Shown here: positions 45,430-53,892 of the stretch, one piece after another
How the letters are laid out: each line of letters opens with the position of its first letter
How positions within the stretch are numbered: position 1 is the stretch's first letter
NCBI GenBank assembly: GCA_023954355.1
Contig: JAMLID010000006.1
Span: forward strand, 1-64,000
Reading direction: 5' to 3'
DNA length: 64,000 nucleotides
Origin: Oligoflexia bacterium
Lineage (GTDB): Bacteria; Bdellovibrionota; UBA1018; CAIPTA01
Position numbers and translations under genes: made by a program
The notes under the pieces: generated by a model
Told to the model about the DNA's origin: nothing
The model's database searches: none
Seen by the model: only the letters and a program-made list of their open reading frames with translations

Positions 45430-46362
45430 ATGACTCACTGGTTGTTTTCTCTCAATAGTGGTAGCAAAGAGTACGAAAATGTTCGTAATGATCAATATCT
45501 AAAACACTTCAAAGATTGGTTGTGCAGGACATTTGACCGACATAAAGATAATATAGGAGATTCTCCAGAACAATTTAGACATAATCTATCGGTAGACTTT
45601 AACTCAAGTGCATGGCATTTGTTTCTTCTAAGTTATTTTGATGCATGTAACATTTGTATTATAAAACCAAAGCCTTATGGCCCCGATATTATACTCAACC
45701 ACAATAAAAAATTAGTCTATGTAGAAGCCACTCGAGTAACTGTTGGGGTGGCTGGAGAAAACTATCCAGTTGATATAAATACTAACAACGAAGTCGTAAG
45801 CCTACCCTACCCGGATCCAAAAATTCAACTGCGCCTAATTAACTCAATTAATTACAAAAAGAAAAAAATTGACGATTATATTGATAGAAAAATTATATCT
45901 CCCGATGCATCAGTAATACTAGCCTTAAACTGTAATTTAAATTTTAGAAATTTATATGTTGGCACTTACAATTCGTATTTCTTTAGAACACTGTATTCTT
46001 TAGGTAGTGAAACTATTTTTATAGATCAGAAAACACTAAAGGTAACAGACCAAAGCATCAGTATTAAAGATAAGGTTGAAAAATATTCGAGTAAGCGAGA
46101 CGAAAATATAGAAATTGATTCGAAATTTTTTCAGTTTAAAGAATATTCGAATATTGCAGCAGTAATCGCTACAGACAACGATGTTTATAACCTATTTTGG
46201 AAAAAAGGGGTCGATTTAGAAATAATCCACAACATCAATGCACAACAACCATTATTAAAAGACTTTGGTCCTATTCCCTACGCGCACACCCCTATTCCTA
46301 TTAGTAATCACAAATTCAAATTAGAAATTGAAAGAAAAAAACCTGCCATGTTTTATTTATAA
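45430..46362 (+). CDS. Possible PD-(D/E)xK-fold protein, unknown function
   Basis: 310 residues, no signal peptide. GPDIILNHNKKLVYVEATRV (about residues 92-111) has the Asp-x(n)-Glu-x-x geometry of restriction-endonuclease-like folds, preceded by an SSAWHLFLLSYFDA helix typical of such families; the usual catalytic Lys is Thr here (EAT), so activity may be altered or the resemblance may be chance. Later segments (SVILALNCNL, IAAVIATDND) continue an alpha/beta fold. 159 bases after the HNH-like gene on the same strand. Confidence 0.4.
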   Translation: MTHWLFSLNSGSKEYENVRNDQYLKHFKDWLCRTFDRHKDNIGDSPEQFRHNLSVDFNSSAWHLFLLSYFDACNICIIKPKPYGPDIILNHNKKLVYVEATRVTVGVAGENYPVDINTNNEVVSLPYPDPKIQLRLINSINYKKKKIDDYIDRKIISPDASVILALNCNLNFRNLYVGTYNSYFFRTLYSLGSETIFIDQKTLKVTDQSISIKDKVEKYSSKRDENIEIDSKFFQFKEYSNIAAVIATDNDVYNLFWKKGVDLEIIHNINAQQPLLKDFGPIPYAHTPIPISNHKFKLEIERKKPAMFYL

Positions 46363-46398
46363 AGGGATTCAAATAATGTCATTTTCCATAATTAAAAA

Positions 46399-46419
46399 TA
46401 TACTCTAATTTAGAGTATA
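46399..46419. terminator. Palindromic hairpin between convergent genes
   Basis: TATACTCTAA-T-TTAGAGTATA, a perfect 10-bp inverted repeat between the convergent genes ending at 46362 (+) and 46442 (-). No T-run, so termination is likely but not certain. Confidence 0.45.
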
Positions 46420-46441
46420 GCGTTCGCAATGCTTTTACTTT

Positions 46442-46888
46442 TTATGCCACTTTCCTTGCATCTATCTTCAACAAAATCTCATCTTCACTGGCCTTTTCGT
46501 CTAGCTCTTTATAAATGGCTATAAACTCTGTGGGCTTCGACATCAGTTTAGAAGCCACGAAGAGCCTAATGTCTTTTTCTGTCGACCAGTTCATACCTGT
46601 ACTCTTATCTCCTGACTTTTCCCACTTAATGACTGCCGCATGAGATACATCAAATTTTTCACCAAATTCAACCAAAGTCATTTCGTGAGCATTTCGAATA
46701 AAACGCACTTCACTCCCAGTTAGGCGTACATGCTTAGACGCTAAGGCTCTTAAAAGCGCGTCTTGAAGCTTTCTATGGTCTAAATCTAAAACCCACTCAC
46801 CACGTATTTTCACCATAGGCGCATTATTAATACGCACTTGAAAGCCAAATCCAAAATCGTCATAAAATTTTATCGTTTTCTTTTCCAT
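46442..46888 (-). CDS. HTH antitoxin (MqsA/XRE-like)
   Basis: 148 residues. The helix-turn-helix (EVRFIRNAHEMTLVEFGEKF, then DVSHAAVIKWEKSG) follows the pattern of MqsA-type C-terminal HTH domains. The N-terminal part lacks a zinc finger and instead has GFGFQVRINNAPMV. It lies 1 base after the DUF4258-like gene, so the pair looks like a type II toxin-antitoxin operon, toxin first. Expected role: neutralise the toxin and repress the operon through the palindrome at 47210. Confidence 0.7.
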   Translation of the reverse strand: MEKKTIKFYDDFGFGFQVRINNAPMVKIRGEWVLDLDHRKLQDALLRALASKHVRLTGSEVRFIRNAHEMTLVEFGEKFDVSHAAVIKWEKSGDKSTGMNWSTEKDIRLFVASKLMSKPTEFIAIYKELDEKASEDEILLKIDARKVA

Positions 46889-46889
46889 T

Positions 46890-47201
46890 TTAATCTCCTG
46901 ACTTCAAATCTATAGCCGTAACTACCAAAAGGTTAGGTTCTATAACCGCCACGACAATTCGAAGCAGCCTTTTATCTATTGTTTTACCTTCTATGACAAA
47001 GTCCCAACTTCTCTCCAATTCATTAAATTGGTCTTTTTTCTTATTATGTCGGCCTTCCTTAAGCACCTGCTCTACTTCTAGTCTTGTAATTTCGCGAGAC
47101 TTCATCCGGTCAAGTGCGTGCTGAGAAAAACGTAACTGTCCTGCTTCGACCTTCGCTTTAACTACAACTAGAAGATTTTTGGGCTTAAGCTTGCCTCTCA
47201 T
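46890..47201 (-). CDS. DUF4258/RelE-like toxin
   Basis: 103 residues. LRFSQHALDRMKSREITRLE and EVEQVLKEGRHN match the DUF4258 pattern (HAxxRMxxRxI...EVxxVL), followed by beta strands (RLLRIVVAVIE, NLLVVTAIDL) as in small mRNA-interferase-type folds. First gene of the pair. The ATG lies only 6 bases downstream of the -10 box, so the mRNA is probably leaderless. Confidence 0.7.
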   Translation of the reverse strand: MRGKLKPKNLLVVVKAKVEAGQLRFSQHALDRMKSREITRLEVEQVLKEGRHNKKKDQFNELERSWDFVIEGKTIDKRLLRIVVAVIEPNLLVVTAIDLKSGD

Positions 47202-47207
47202 TTGTTG

Positions 47208-47236
47208 ATTGTAACTCAGTTACATTTTGAGGTCAA
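47208..47236 (-). promoter_or_regulatory. Toxin-antitoxin promoter with palindromic operator
   Basis: On the minus strand, TTGACC (47231-47236), 17-base spacer and TACAAT (47208-47213). The perfect palindrome TGTAACT-G-AGTTACA at 47210-47224 overlaps the -10, as expected for an autorepressing antitoxin. The toxin ATG follows 6 bases after the -10. Confidence 0.7.
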
Positions 47237-47296
47237 CCAATATTCTTATAGATTAAGTAGCTAAAGGTTTAGTAACTATTTGAATTCTTGGCACTT

Positions 47297-48913
47297 TTAG
47301 CGCTGCTTTACAATTGCCTCATGCAAGCTTGCCTTGTCCTCTTTTTTTAGTGGTAGATGATACCACTTGAACAATACTTCGATTAAGTCATCGTTAACTT
47401 TTTCGACTGCAAACTCTCTAATACAAGTATTGAATTCGATGGCTTCTACATTTTCGCCACTTAGTTGAAATAATTCGCTAGAAACATCATATGAGCAAAT
47501 CGTCTTAATAAACTCAATGTCATCTCTCTCAATAAATTTTAAATAAGACCGTAAATCCAACTCCCTACCTGTTAATATAGACAGTGACAATATCCCTCTA
47601 GGGATCAATCGGCCAGGAAGATCTTTTCTTAATCTAATTACAAGAGGGTATAAAAACTTCTCTTTTGGGTGATACTCTATGTATCTTATAGCGAAATCTA
47701 TTTTTAAAATTTCATCCGACCTTAGAAAGCTTAAAATCAAATCATCTGACAACTCTACGAACAGCCATAAATCTCTCGCGGGAATATATGCTTTTGAATC
47801 CTTAAAACTACCATGGTGCTCTAATTTAGAAATCAGTATTAAAAAATCACTTTCTGTTAGAGTCCTAGGATTATACAAATAAACAAACTTATTGAGCGTA
47901 GACAGATCTGTCTGATTTGCTATTAGCGTTTCATATGGAATCAAGGAAGTATGCGCATCCCAGCTTTTGTATTTTATAATGCCAGTGACTTTTTTGGGTG
48001 CAAATAACTCTAGAGCGGCATCTGTAGAGTCACTTTCTAGGGGAGAAGATACTATAGTTTTGACAAACTCAGCATTTATTTTTGGCCCAAACATTCCTAG
48101 AAATCTTGCAGAACTTATCTTCCGATCTATGTTTATTCCGTTTACCCCATTAAAGCTAAATATAAGTAGTAATAGGATTTGTATTAGACTGAGGCATAAA
48201 AATAAAACATTCCACTTCATTCTTCGTTTTTTAGAAAAAATCCAAATTGTAGAAACCAAATTAGCAGACCCCAAATTTATAGCTAGTACCAAAGCACTAA
48301 CAAGAAAAAAGCCGCTTTTGAGAGAAAAGTAAAAGGTGAGTCCTAATAAGATAAATAATTTTACCGTTAATAGAAGCTGAGCCTTTTTATTTTGCTGTAT
48401 TACTAGCGACTGTCTCTTTTTATTTAGTTGAGGATTTGTTGAAAAAAATAAAAAAAGAACAAATGCGCTCATCAATAAGATTATGGTTGAAAGTGCCATC
48501 ACATCACTATTTATCTTATTCCATATTGTTTCTATATTACTTAGGTTAAAAACTCCGTGATAAAAAGCCTCAAAAATGAGCCCTCTGTTATGTGAGTCGG
48601 GACTAATAAGACTCAATATATAAAGATAACTATAGTAAGTTAAGACGCCTACGATTAAGCCTAAAAAATGAAGTGCAGCGACTATCCCTATAAGCTTGTT
48701 ACGAGAATATGGAAGTGCTATCAACAACGCTTGCCTTTTGCTGGTTTCAAACGGACCATAAAGCACTATAAGAGACAAAAGAAACCCAATAGCTTCAGGC
48801 ATTCCAACGCTATCTAATCGAATAAGTATTTGGCCTGCTAGAACTGCAAATACTAAAGCTATCAAATTCACCTTAAGAATATTTTTTAGCATTAATAAAA
48901 ATAGAGGTTTCAC
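47297..48913 (-). CDS. ABC-2-type membrane protein with long C-terminal domain
   Basis: 538 residues. Residues 1-260 contain about six hydrophobic helices (LIALVFAVLAGQILI, GFLLSLIVLYG, LFILLGLTFYFSL, FLVSALVLAINLG), the size of an ABC-2 permease half. The remaining 270 residues are soluble and helical, HEAT-like in look (PLVIRLRKDLPGRLIPRGIL), which is unusual for a permease. It starts 8 bases after the ATPase gene, so the two encode an exporter of unknown substrate. Confidence 0.65.
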   Translation of the reverse strand: MKPLFLLMLKNILKVNLIALVFAVLAGQILIRLDSVGMPEAIGFLLSLIVLYGPFETSKRQALLIALPYSRNKLIGIVAALHFLGLIVGVLTYYSYLYILSLISPDSHNRGLIFEAFYHGVFNLSNIETIWNKINSDVMALSTIILLMSAFVLFLFFSTNPQLNKKRQSLVIQQNKKAQLLLTVKLFILLGLTFYFSLKSGFFLVSALVLAINLGSANLVSTIWIFSKKRRMKWNVLFLCLSLIQILLLLIFSFNGVNGINIDRKISSARFLGMFGPKINAEFVKTIVSSPLESDSTDAALELFAPKKVTGIIKYKSWDAHTSLIPYETLIANQTDLSTLNKFVYLYNPRTLTESDFLILISKLEHHGSFKDSKAYIPARDLWLFVELSDDLILSFLRSDEILKIDFAIRYIEYHPKEKFLYPLVIRLRKDLPGRLIPRGILSLSILTGRELDLRSYLKFIERDDIEFIKTICSYDVSSELFQLSGENVEAIEFNTCIREFAVEKVNDDLIEVLFKWYHLPLKKEDKASLHEAIVKQR

Positions 48914-48921
48914 ATCATCAC

Positions 48922-49809
48922 CTAATCACGAAGCCTAGTTAAATAGACAAATACTTCAACTGGAGTAATCGGCTCATTACTCAACATATTTGCAGAAATT
49001 GATTCAACGGAAATGTCTTTTTTAGATACAAGATACTGGGGCTCCCCAGAAATAGAAAGACCAACCTCTATGCACGAGTCCTTACTAAAAACTGCGTGAT
49101 CTAGATTTTTATTTCTTGTTAATTTGTAAAATTCGTCTGAGATTTTTTGCGTGGGAGCACTGACTTTTATTTTTTTATCTCCAATAAGTACGAGCTGATT
49201 TGCAATATTTTGTACTTCTGTAACGATATTTGTAGCCAATATCACCGTAGCACCAATCTGAACTCTCTTTGTAAGTACATCCATCAAGAATTTTCTTACG
49301 CCTGCATCCAAGACTGCTGTTACTTCGTCTAACAATATTAAAGAAGGGAAATATGAAAGATTTAAAACCAATGCCATTTGCACGAGCTGCCCACGAGACA
49401 GCTGGCCTGCCTTTTTATTTACGTCTAACCGAAACCCCTTTACTAAGCGATCGGCTTCGTTAGCATCCCACTTTTTAAATGTTTTTGAGTAAATCTCTAT
49501 GAGGCTAGATACCTTTTGATCTGGGGGCACTAATGTTGCCTCTGAAATAAAGCCTATTTCGTTTCCCTTATCTGCAAAATCATTATCTAAATTTACTCCT
49601 AGAACCTCACAACTTCCACTGTCTGCTGTTTCTTGATGAGCAAGAATTCTGATTAATGTAGACTTACCACTTCCATTCTTGCCTAGTAGCGCATAAAAAT
49701 TGCCAGGCTCTATATTTAGGTCTAAACCATTAAATACGACATTAGAAAAATACGACTTTTTGAGACTCTTTAGCGATACAATAGATTTAGAGACTATATT
49801 AGAGCCCAT
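48922..49809 (-). CDS. ABC transporter ATP-binding protein
   Basis: 295 residues. Walker A GKNGSGKSTLIRIL (about residue 45), signature AGQLSRGQLVQMAL (LSxGQ, here LSRGQ), Walker B LILLDEVTAVLD and the H-loop position changed to Asn (ILATNIV instead of the usual His), which may alter hydrolysis. About 75 C-terminal residues form an extra domain. A perfect sigma-28-type -10 lies just upstream. Pairs with the permease that follows. Confidence 0.9.
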   Translation of the reverse strand: MGSNIVSKSIVSLKSLKKSYFSNVVFNGLDLNIEPGNFYALLGKNGSGKSTLIRILAHQETADSGSCEVLGVNLDNDFADKGNEIGFISEATLVPPDQKVSSLIEIYSKTFKKWDANEADRLVKGFRLDVNKKAGQLSRGQLVQMALVLNLSYFPSLILLDEVTAVLDAGVRKFLMDVLTKRVQIGATVILATNIVTEVQNIANQLVLIGDKKIKVSAPTQKISDEFYKLTRNKNLDHAVFSKDSCIEVGLSISGEPQYLVSKKDISVESISANMLSNEPITPVEVFVYLTRLRD

Positions 49810-49826
49810 CTTCCCTCCCCTATGCT

Positions 49827-49855
49827 TTATCGGCCAAATTCGCGAATTAGCTTTA
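49827..49855 (-). promoter_or_regulatory. Sigma-28-like promoter of the ABC transporter
   Basis: Minus strand: TAAA (49852-49855), 17-base spacer, exact GCCGATAA (49827-49834). The -10 is perfect but the spacing is one longer than the other four sites. GGGAGGG follows before the ATG. Confidence 0.45.
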
Positions 49856-49966
49856 TCTATTTAAGCCAATATGTATTTAAGAAAACTTAACCAAAGGCTG
49901 CACACGCAGCCGCAATATTCATATTTAGCATTTACTTAAGTCGTTGATTTAACCGACAATTAGTAG

Positions 49967-51955
49967 ATGATTTTTTTTAAACATTACAATTTAAATGTTC
50001 TTCTTTTTTTTATTTTAATTTGCGTCACACCTATTGAGGTCGTGGCAAATTATCGCCACTCGTATGATAGAAAATATGTCCGAATCGAAGAAAGTTCAGA
50101 AGGCAAATACAGCATAACCTCATGCGAGAAATTACCGTGGTACATCCTAAAGAATGGTGGCGTATTTTCCGCCATCAAAAATGGTCTTTGTAAAAAAGAA
50201 ATCTTCACTATCAATGACATTATTCAAAATCACCAGAAGTTTTTAGCAGAGTATGACAAACCTTTAACAAATGATGAGGTAAACCAAATAATATTAAAAA
50301 TTGATACAGATTTTCTAGGGCAAAGTAGAAATAATAAAATTGATGATAATGCTGAAGTTTTTCCATTCTTTGGCCTGTGTCCAATAAAGATTAAATATAC
50401 TGACGCCAAGCAATTTAAAGAATTTTCCGTAATTCAGGCTCCAAATAGCAAGGAGCCACCATCAATCCCAAAAGTATCAATATCTGAATATATACAAAAA
50501 ATATTTAGCGAATGTAAGAAATATAAAGAGTCAATGTTGGACCCTACCTCGATAAAACAACGAATTGATGATTATATAAACTCAAATGGTAAAGCAACCG
50601 ATTCAAGAGCTAAGTTTGATAGGTCTTTTTTTGAAGCATTTAATCTGTACTCACCAAACCGAATGCTCATGAATAGTGTTTACAGCAGAAAATGGAATCA
50701 AAAGCAGCTATCAAAATGCAAGGAAACCGTTGAAAGTCTTAAGCTAAAAATAACCTCCAGTAATAAGCAGAAAGAATGGAATGAAGCACTTTCTGTAAAT
50801 CTAAATGAGAATATAAGCTTGCTTAAATGTACAAATCTTAGAATTCGTTTAGCTGTTCACTTCGCATCAGGTGAACTAATAAAAGTCGGTGAAGACCTCG
50901 CTTATGAAGAAGAAACCTTTATTCCATCAATTGATAGTGGAACATACGAATATAAAGATTACGAATTAATGACATTTCAAGCTCCCAAGACATGGGCATA
51001 TAGTTATACTGATCATTCGGCCAAAAATACCTTTGAAACCATATATTTAAACGAAGGCAATTACTCAAAAACTGTGTCGTTCGACCTAGAAGCACTTCCT
51101 TACAAAAAGATGGAGCTTAGTGATAAGCAAAAAATAATAGAAACGAAAGAAGGTACTGTAGGAAATTATTCATACAAAGATAATTTAATCGAAACAATCG
51201 AAGGTATTTCGGATGGAAATGGAGGAGACACTGAGGAAATTGTATATACAGATTACACAAAAAGATGGAAACATGAATTAAATTTCTGGCCCACAAATAA
51301 ACCAACAATATTAATTAGGTTAACTTATATGCAAGAGTCATTTTTGCCCAAAGAAACTGATGACGGCTATAAAGAAAAATTTAAACACTGGGAAAAAATT
51401 AGAAACGAAACAATAGAATTAGTGAAAACAGCGATGATTAATGAAGATTTAGTATTAGGTAACTTTCCTAAGGAAAAGCGAATCATAGTAGAGCAAGACG
51501 GTCTAAAGATTTCAGGTATCTTACCCTACAATATTCAATACGATGGTAAGTCTACGGCATCGATTTCTAGATATGTAGAAAGTGTAATTCGGCGTCCAGA
51601 AGACAAAAGATTTCATATGCACATTAAGGTTAAATCCATAAAAGATTCTACAATTAAAGACATTGTAATTAATCATGGAATACTAGAGTGTAGAATTGAT
51701 CCTAGAGCAGAAGGCGTAAACGCCACTGAAAGAAATTGTGATGCGGCTGGTGCGGAATTAAAACATAAAAAATTAAAAAATGGATTTACTTCCTACTGGA
51801 TGGTAGCGCCTGCCAGTGACAGGCGTATTCCTGAGCCAACTTATTTTGTAAGTAGTCCAATGATTGAAATAAATGGATACCTATTACACCTAAATAGTTA
51901 TCCTGATGAGATCAAAACTCACTTCATAGAAACTTTAGAGGTAGTTAAAGAATAA
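49967..51955 (+). CDS. Large exported protein of island, unknown function
   Basis: 662 residues with an N-terminal signal segment (NVLLFFILICVTPIEVVA). The N-half is charged and helical with Cys at CEKLPWY and CKKEIF; the C-half is beta-rich (GEDLAYEEETFIPSIDSGTY, GSTVGNYSYKD-like strands at about 395, ILPYNIQYDGKSTASI). No family recognised. Transcribed away from the ABC exporter; a functional link is possible. It ends 137 bases before attR. Confidence 0.6.
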   Translation: MIFFKHYNLNVLLFFILICVTPIEVVANYRHSYDRKYVRIEESSEGKYSITSCEKLPWYILKNGGVFSAIKNGLCKKEIFTINDIIQNHQKFLAEYDKPLTNDEVNQIILKIDTDFLGQSRNNKIDDNAEVFPFFGLCPIKIKYTDAKQFKEFSVIQAPNSKEPPSIPKVSISEYIQKIFSECKKYKESMLDPTSIKQRIDDYINSNGKATDSRAKFDRSFFEAFNLYSPNRMLMNSVYSRKWNQKQLSKCKETVESLKLKITSSNKQKEWNEALSVNLNENISLLKCTNLRIRLAVHFASGELIKVGEDLAYEEETFIPSIDSGTYEYKDYELMTFQAPKTWAYSYTDHSAKNTFETIYLNEGNYSKTVSFDLEALPYKKMELSDKQKIIETKEGTVGNYSYKDNLIETIEGISDGNGGDTEEIVYTDYTKRWKHELNFWPTNKPTILIRLTYMQESFLPKETDDGYKEKFKHWEKIRNETIELVKTAMINEDLVLGNFPKEKRIIVEQDGLKISGILPYNIQYDGKSTASISRYVESVIRRPEDKRFHMHIKVKSIKDSTIKDIVINHGILECRIDPRAEGVNATERNCDAAGAELKHKKLKNGFTSYWMVAPASDRRIPEPTYFVSSPMIEINGYLLHLNSYPDEIKTHFIETLEVVKE

Positions 51956-51957
51956 AA

Positions 51958-51977
51958 ACGCGATTCCGGACGCGATT
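51958..51977 (+). repeat. Right-end paired ACGCGATT repeats (candidate integrase arm sites)
   Basis: ACGCGATT at 51958-51965 and 51970-51977, period 12, same orientation as the left-end pair at 40339-40358. The first copy overlaps the stop of the preceding gene. Confidence 0.55.
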
Positions 51978-52092
51978 TTTCGGTTTATGCGAGGTTCCAG
52001 CGGAATGTGTCGGGGTTTTGCGGTTTAGCTAAATAGTTATTATTGTTATTTATTTAGTCTTTTCAATTTCTTAGAACCTGGGGCTGATCCCC

Positions 52093-52110
52093 CCTGTCGG
52101 CTCCGCCAAA
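52093..52110 (+). repeat. attR: right 18-bp direct repeat of the tRNA-Arg island
   Basis: Exact copy of the tRNA-Arg 3' end (CCTGTCGGCTCCGCCAAA) without the rest of the tRNA. It defines the right border of the island; the chromosomal tRNA terminator follows at 52113. Confidence 0.88.
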
Positions 52111-52112
52111 AT

Positions 52113-52156
52113 AAAAACCGACTTCACCCAACGCGGTGGAGGCGGTTTTTATTTTT
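52113..52156 (+). terminator. Former tRNA-Arg terminator outside attR
   Basis: AAAACCG-A-CTTCACC-CAACGC-GGTGGAG-G-CGGTTTTT, a long stem with one mismatch and a T-rich tail. Its position directly after attR suggests that it ended the tRNA transcript before island insertion. Confidence 0.75.
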
Positions 52157-52166
52157 AGAGTATAGA

Positions 52167-52362
52167 TCAGGATTCGAAGCGAAGAAGCGACCGGCGGGAA
52201 CTGCGACCGATTAGGAAGCAGTTCGTGACGGGCAGAAAACCTGGGATGGTTTTCTGAGCGACTGAGGGGAGCCTACGCAAGGAGCGGTAGGAACCGCGAC
52301 TATAGTGGGCGAATCCTGAATCAAGAAATCGGGCGCTTGACCGAATCCCCCACGCTCCACCA
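52167..52362 (+). ncRNA. GC-rich structured element ending like a tRNA
   Basis: About 200 bases far richer in G+C than the surroundings. The outer stem TCAGGATTCG (52167-52176) pairs with CGAATCCTGA (52310-52319). Inside are GAACTGC/GCAGTTC (52198/52218), CAGAAAACC/GGTTTTCTG (52233/52248) and GCGGT/ACCGC (52284/52293), with a competing CCTAC/GTAGG. After the outer stem come TCAAG/CTTGA (52321/52336) and a tail GAATCCCCCACGCTCCACCA that reads like a tRNA T-arm, acceptor and CCA; no matching 5' half forms a full cloverleaf. It may be an ncRNA, a mobile palindromic repeat or a relic of a tRNA-targeting element. Strand uncertain. Confidence 0.45.
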
Positions 52363-52417
52363 AATTTAAACACACACCTCTCAAATACATCACCCAAAGT
52401 GAAAATTGAGATAAATA

Positions 52418-53726
52418 CTAGCCACCAATTTGCATCTGAAAGTTCGTTCTTCCTGGCGAGAAACTAGTCACTTTAAAGCGATTTGAATTACCGCCTATAT
52501 TACAATCTACCAAAATATAATTTCTTTTCCCTACACTAGCTACTCTACGAGGATTTGGCACCAGATGAGGAAAACCAGGAACCGACTTAGAATGTATCGA
52601 GCTTGAAGTTATTTCGTAAGTTTCAAATCCTAAAATTTCGCGCTCGATTCGAGAAATTTCACTATAATGCACATCCCCTGAAGCAAAGATTACTTTTCTT
52701 CCAGTGCTTTGGATATTTTTCACAAACCCTTTTAGTTGCTCTGGGTGATCCCCTGCTACAGACTCTTTCCACATTACGTGGGGAAAAAACTGACTCCCAT
52801 TCATCAGCCAAGTTGTGCCTCTTTGTTCTCGAACTTTTTGTATGCACCATTCTTCTTGAGATGCACCCCAGTGGGCATGAGGGTCTTTAGATCCGCTAGG
52901 CAATCGAAAGCTTCTATCATCTAAAAGTACGATTTGCTGTTCTCGAAAAGAAAAACAAGTAGAAACCCCTGGCCCCCTCTGAAGGTAACTACAATATTTT
53001 GGATTCATAGGAAAATACGTTAGAAAATTTTTCTGAGATTCTTTTATGTAAGGATAATTTTCTGAATTCGAATTATTCAATCCAAAATCATGATCGTCCC
53101 ATACGGCTATAATCGGAATCAAACGAGGTAAATGATAAATCTCTAAAGTCTCTTGCCTCGGCAAATCTTCTCCAAAGTGTTTCTGGGCGGGCCTCGTTCG
53201 CTCTTACTTCACTATCGGCATAGGTAGAGTCTCCAATAAAGAAAAGAACATTAGGTTTTTTACTAGCAATATCATGCCAAATATCTGCCCTATGTTGAGC
53301 ATCATGCATACAAGAAAGAATACCAAAACTCAGATCACCTTGATTGGCCAAAGTTTGAAATATTCGCTGATCGAGAATTTTTCCACTATCGTTTTTAATA
53401 ATAAGATTTAGATCTATACCCGATCTTAAATTTGAGAAAAAAGCTTGAGTCACTGAAGTTCTTTGTCCTTCAAACGAATATGTATTTATTTCATCTGGAT
53501 CAACTCTAGAACCTCCCATCCATACTTCTATTCGAAGAGAAAGCTCTTGAAGATGCACTATCGAAAACTGAGTCTTTGTCTCATCTGTTGCACCCTGAAC
53601 TATAGACAGTGTTTTACGCGATGAGATCGCCATACTTTCTAAAGCTGCTAATAAAGTCGTTGGTAGAAAAAAAGCTGTGGCTGAAGATGCACCTAATTTT
53701 AAAACATCTCTACGAGAAATAGACAC
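52418..53726 (-). pseudogene. phoD: PhoD-like alkaline phosphatase/phosphodiesterase, frameshifted
   Basis: A TAT-exported metallophosphatase split over two frames. From GTG at 53726 (AGGAGG upstream) the N-part has a twin-Arg signal (SISRRDVLKLGASSATAFF) and the metal site FFIGDSTYADSE. The C-part in another frame (down to 52418) has IIAVWDDHDFGLNN and IFASGDVHYSEI. The join WRRFAEAR to ETLEIYHLPR near 53140-53165 needs a single-base frame change. All parts of the enzyme are otherwise present, so this is a recent mutation, a sequencing error or, less likely, programmed frameshifting. Confidence 0.8.
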
Positions 53727-53892
53727 GATGAAACCTCCTTGTCGATCTGCAACTATTGAAACGTAAAATTCTTGAACTTATTATAAGTTTTTTAATGGGC
53801 TTTTGTTTAGATTTTATTAGAAATTTCGATCAGCTATTTTTTGCTTGATTTAGGCGTTCGCTTACACTCTTTCCTCACAGAAGAGAGCTCAT

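Noticed and set aside
40290..52110. CRISPR array or prophage
   Set aside because: No regularly spaced repeats and no phage structural, terminase or lysis genes; the element is an integrase island only.
52284..52362. Complete tRNA
   Set aside because: GGAGCG can pair with CGCTCC, but there is no proper T-stem partner or anticodon arm, so only a tRNA-like 3' end is claimed.
52167..52397. Two short minus-strand frames in the GC-rich element
   Set aside because: The sequence is better explained by nested inverted repeats; products have no protein-like pattern.
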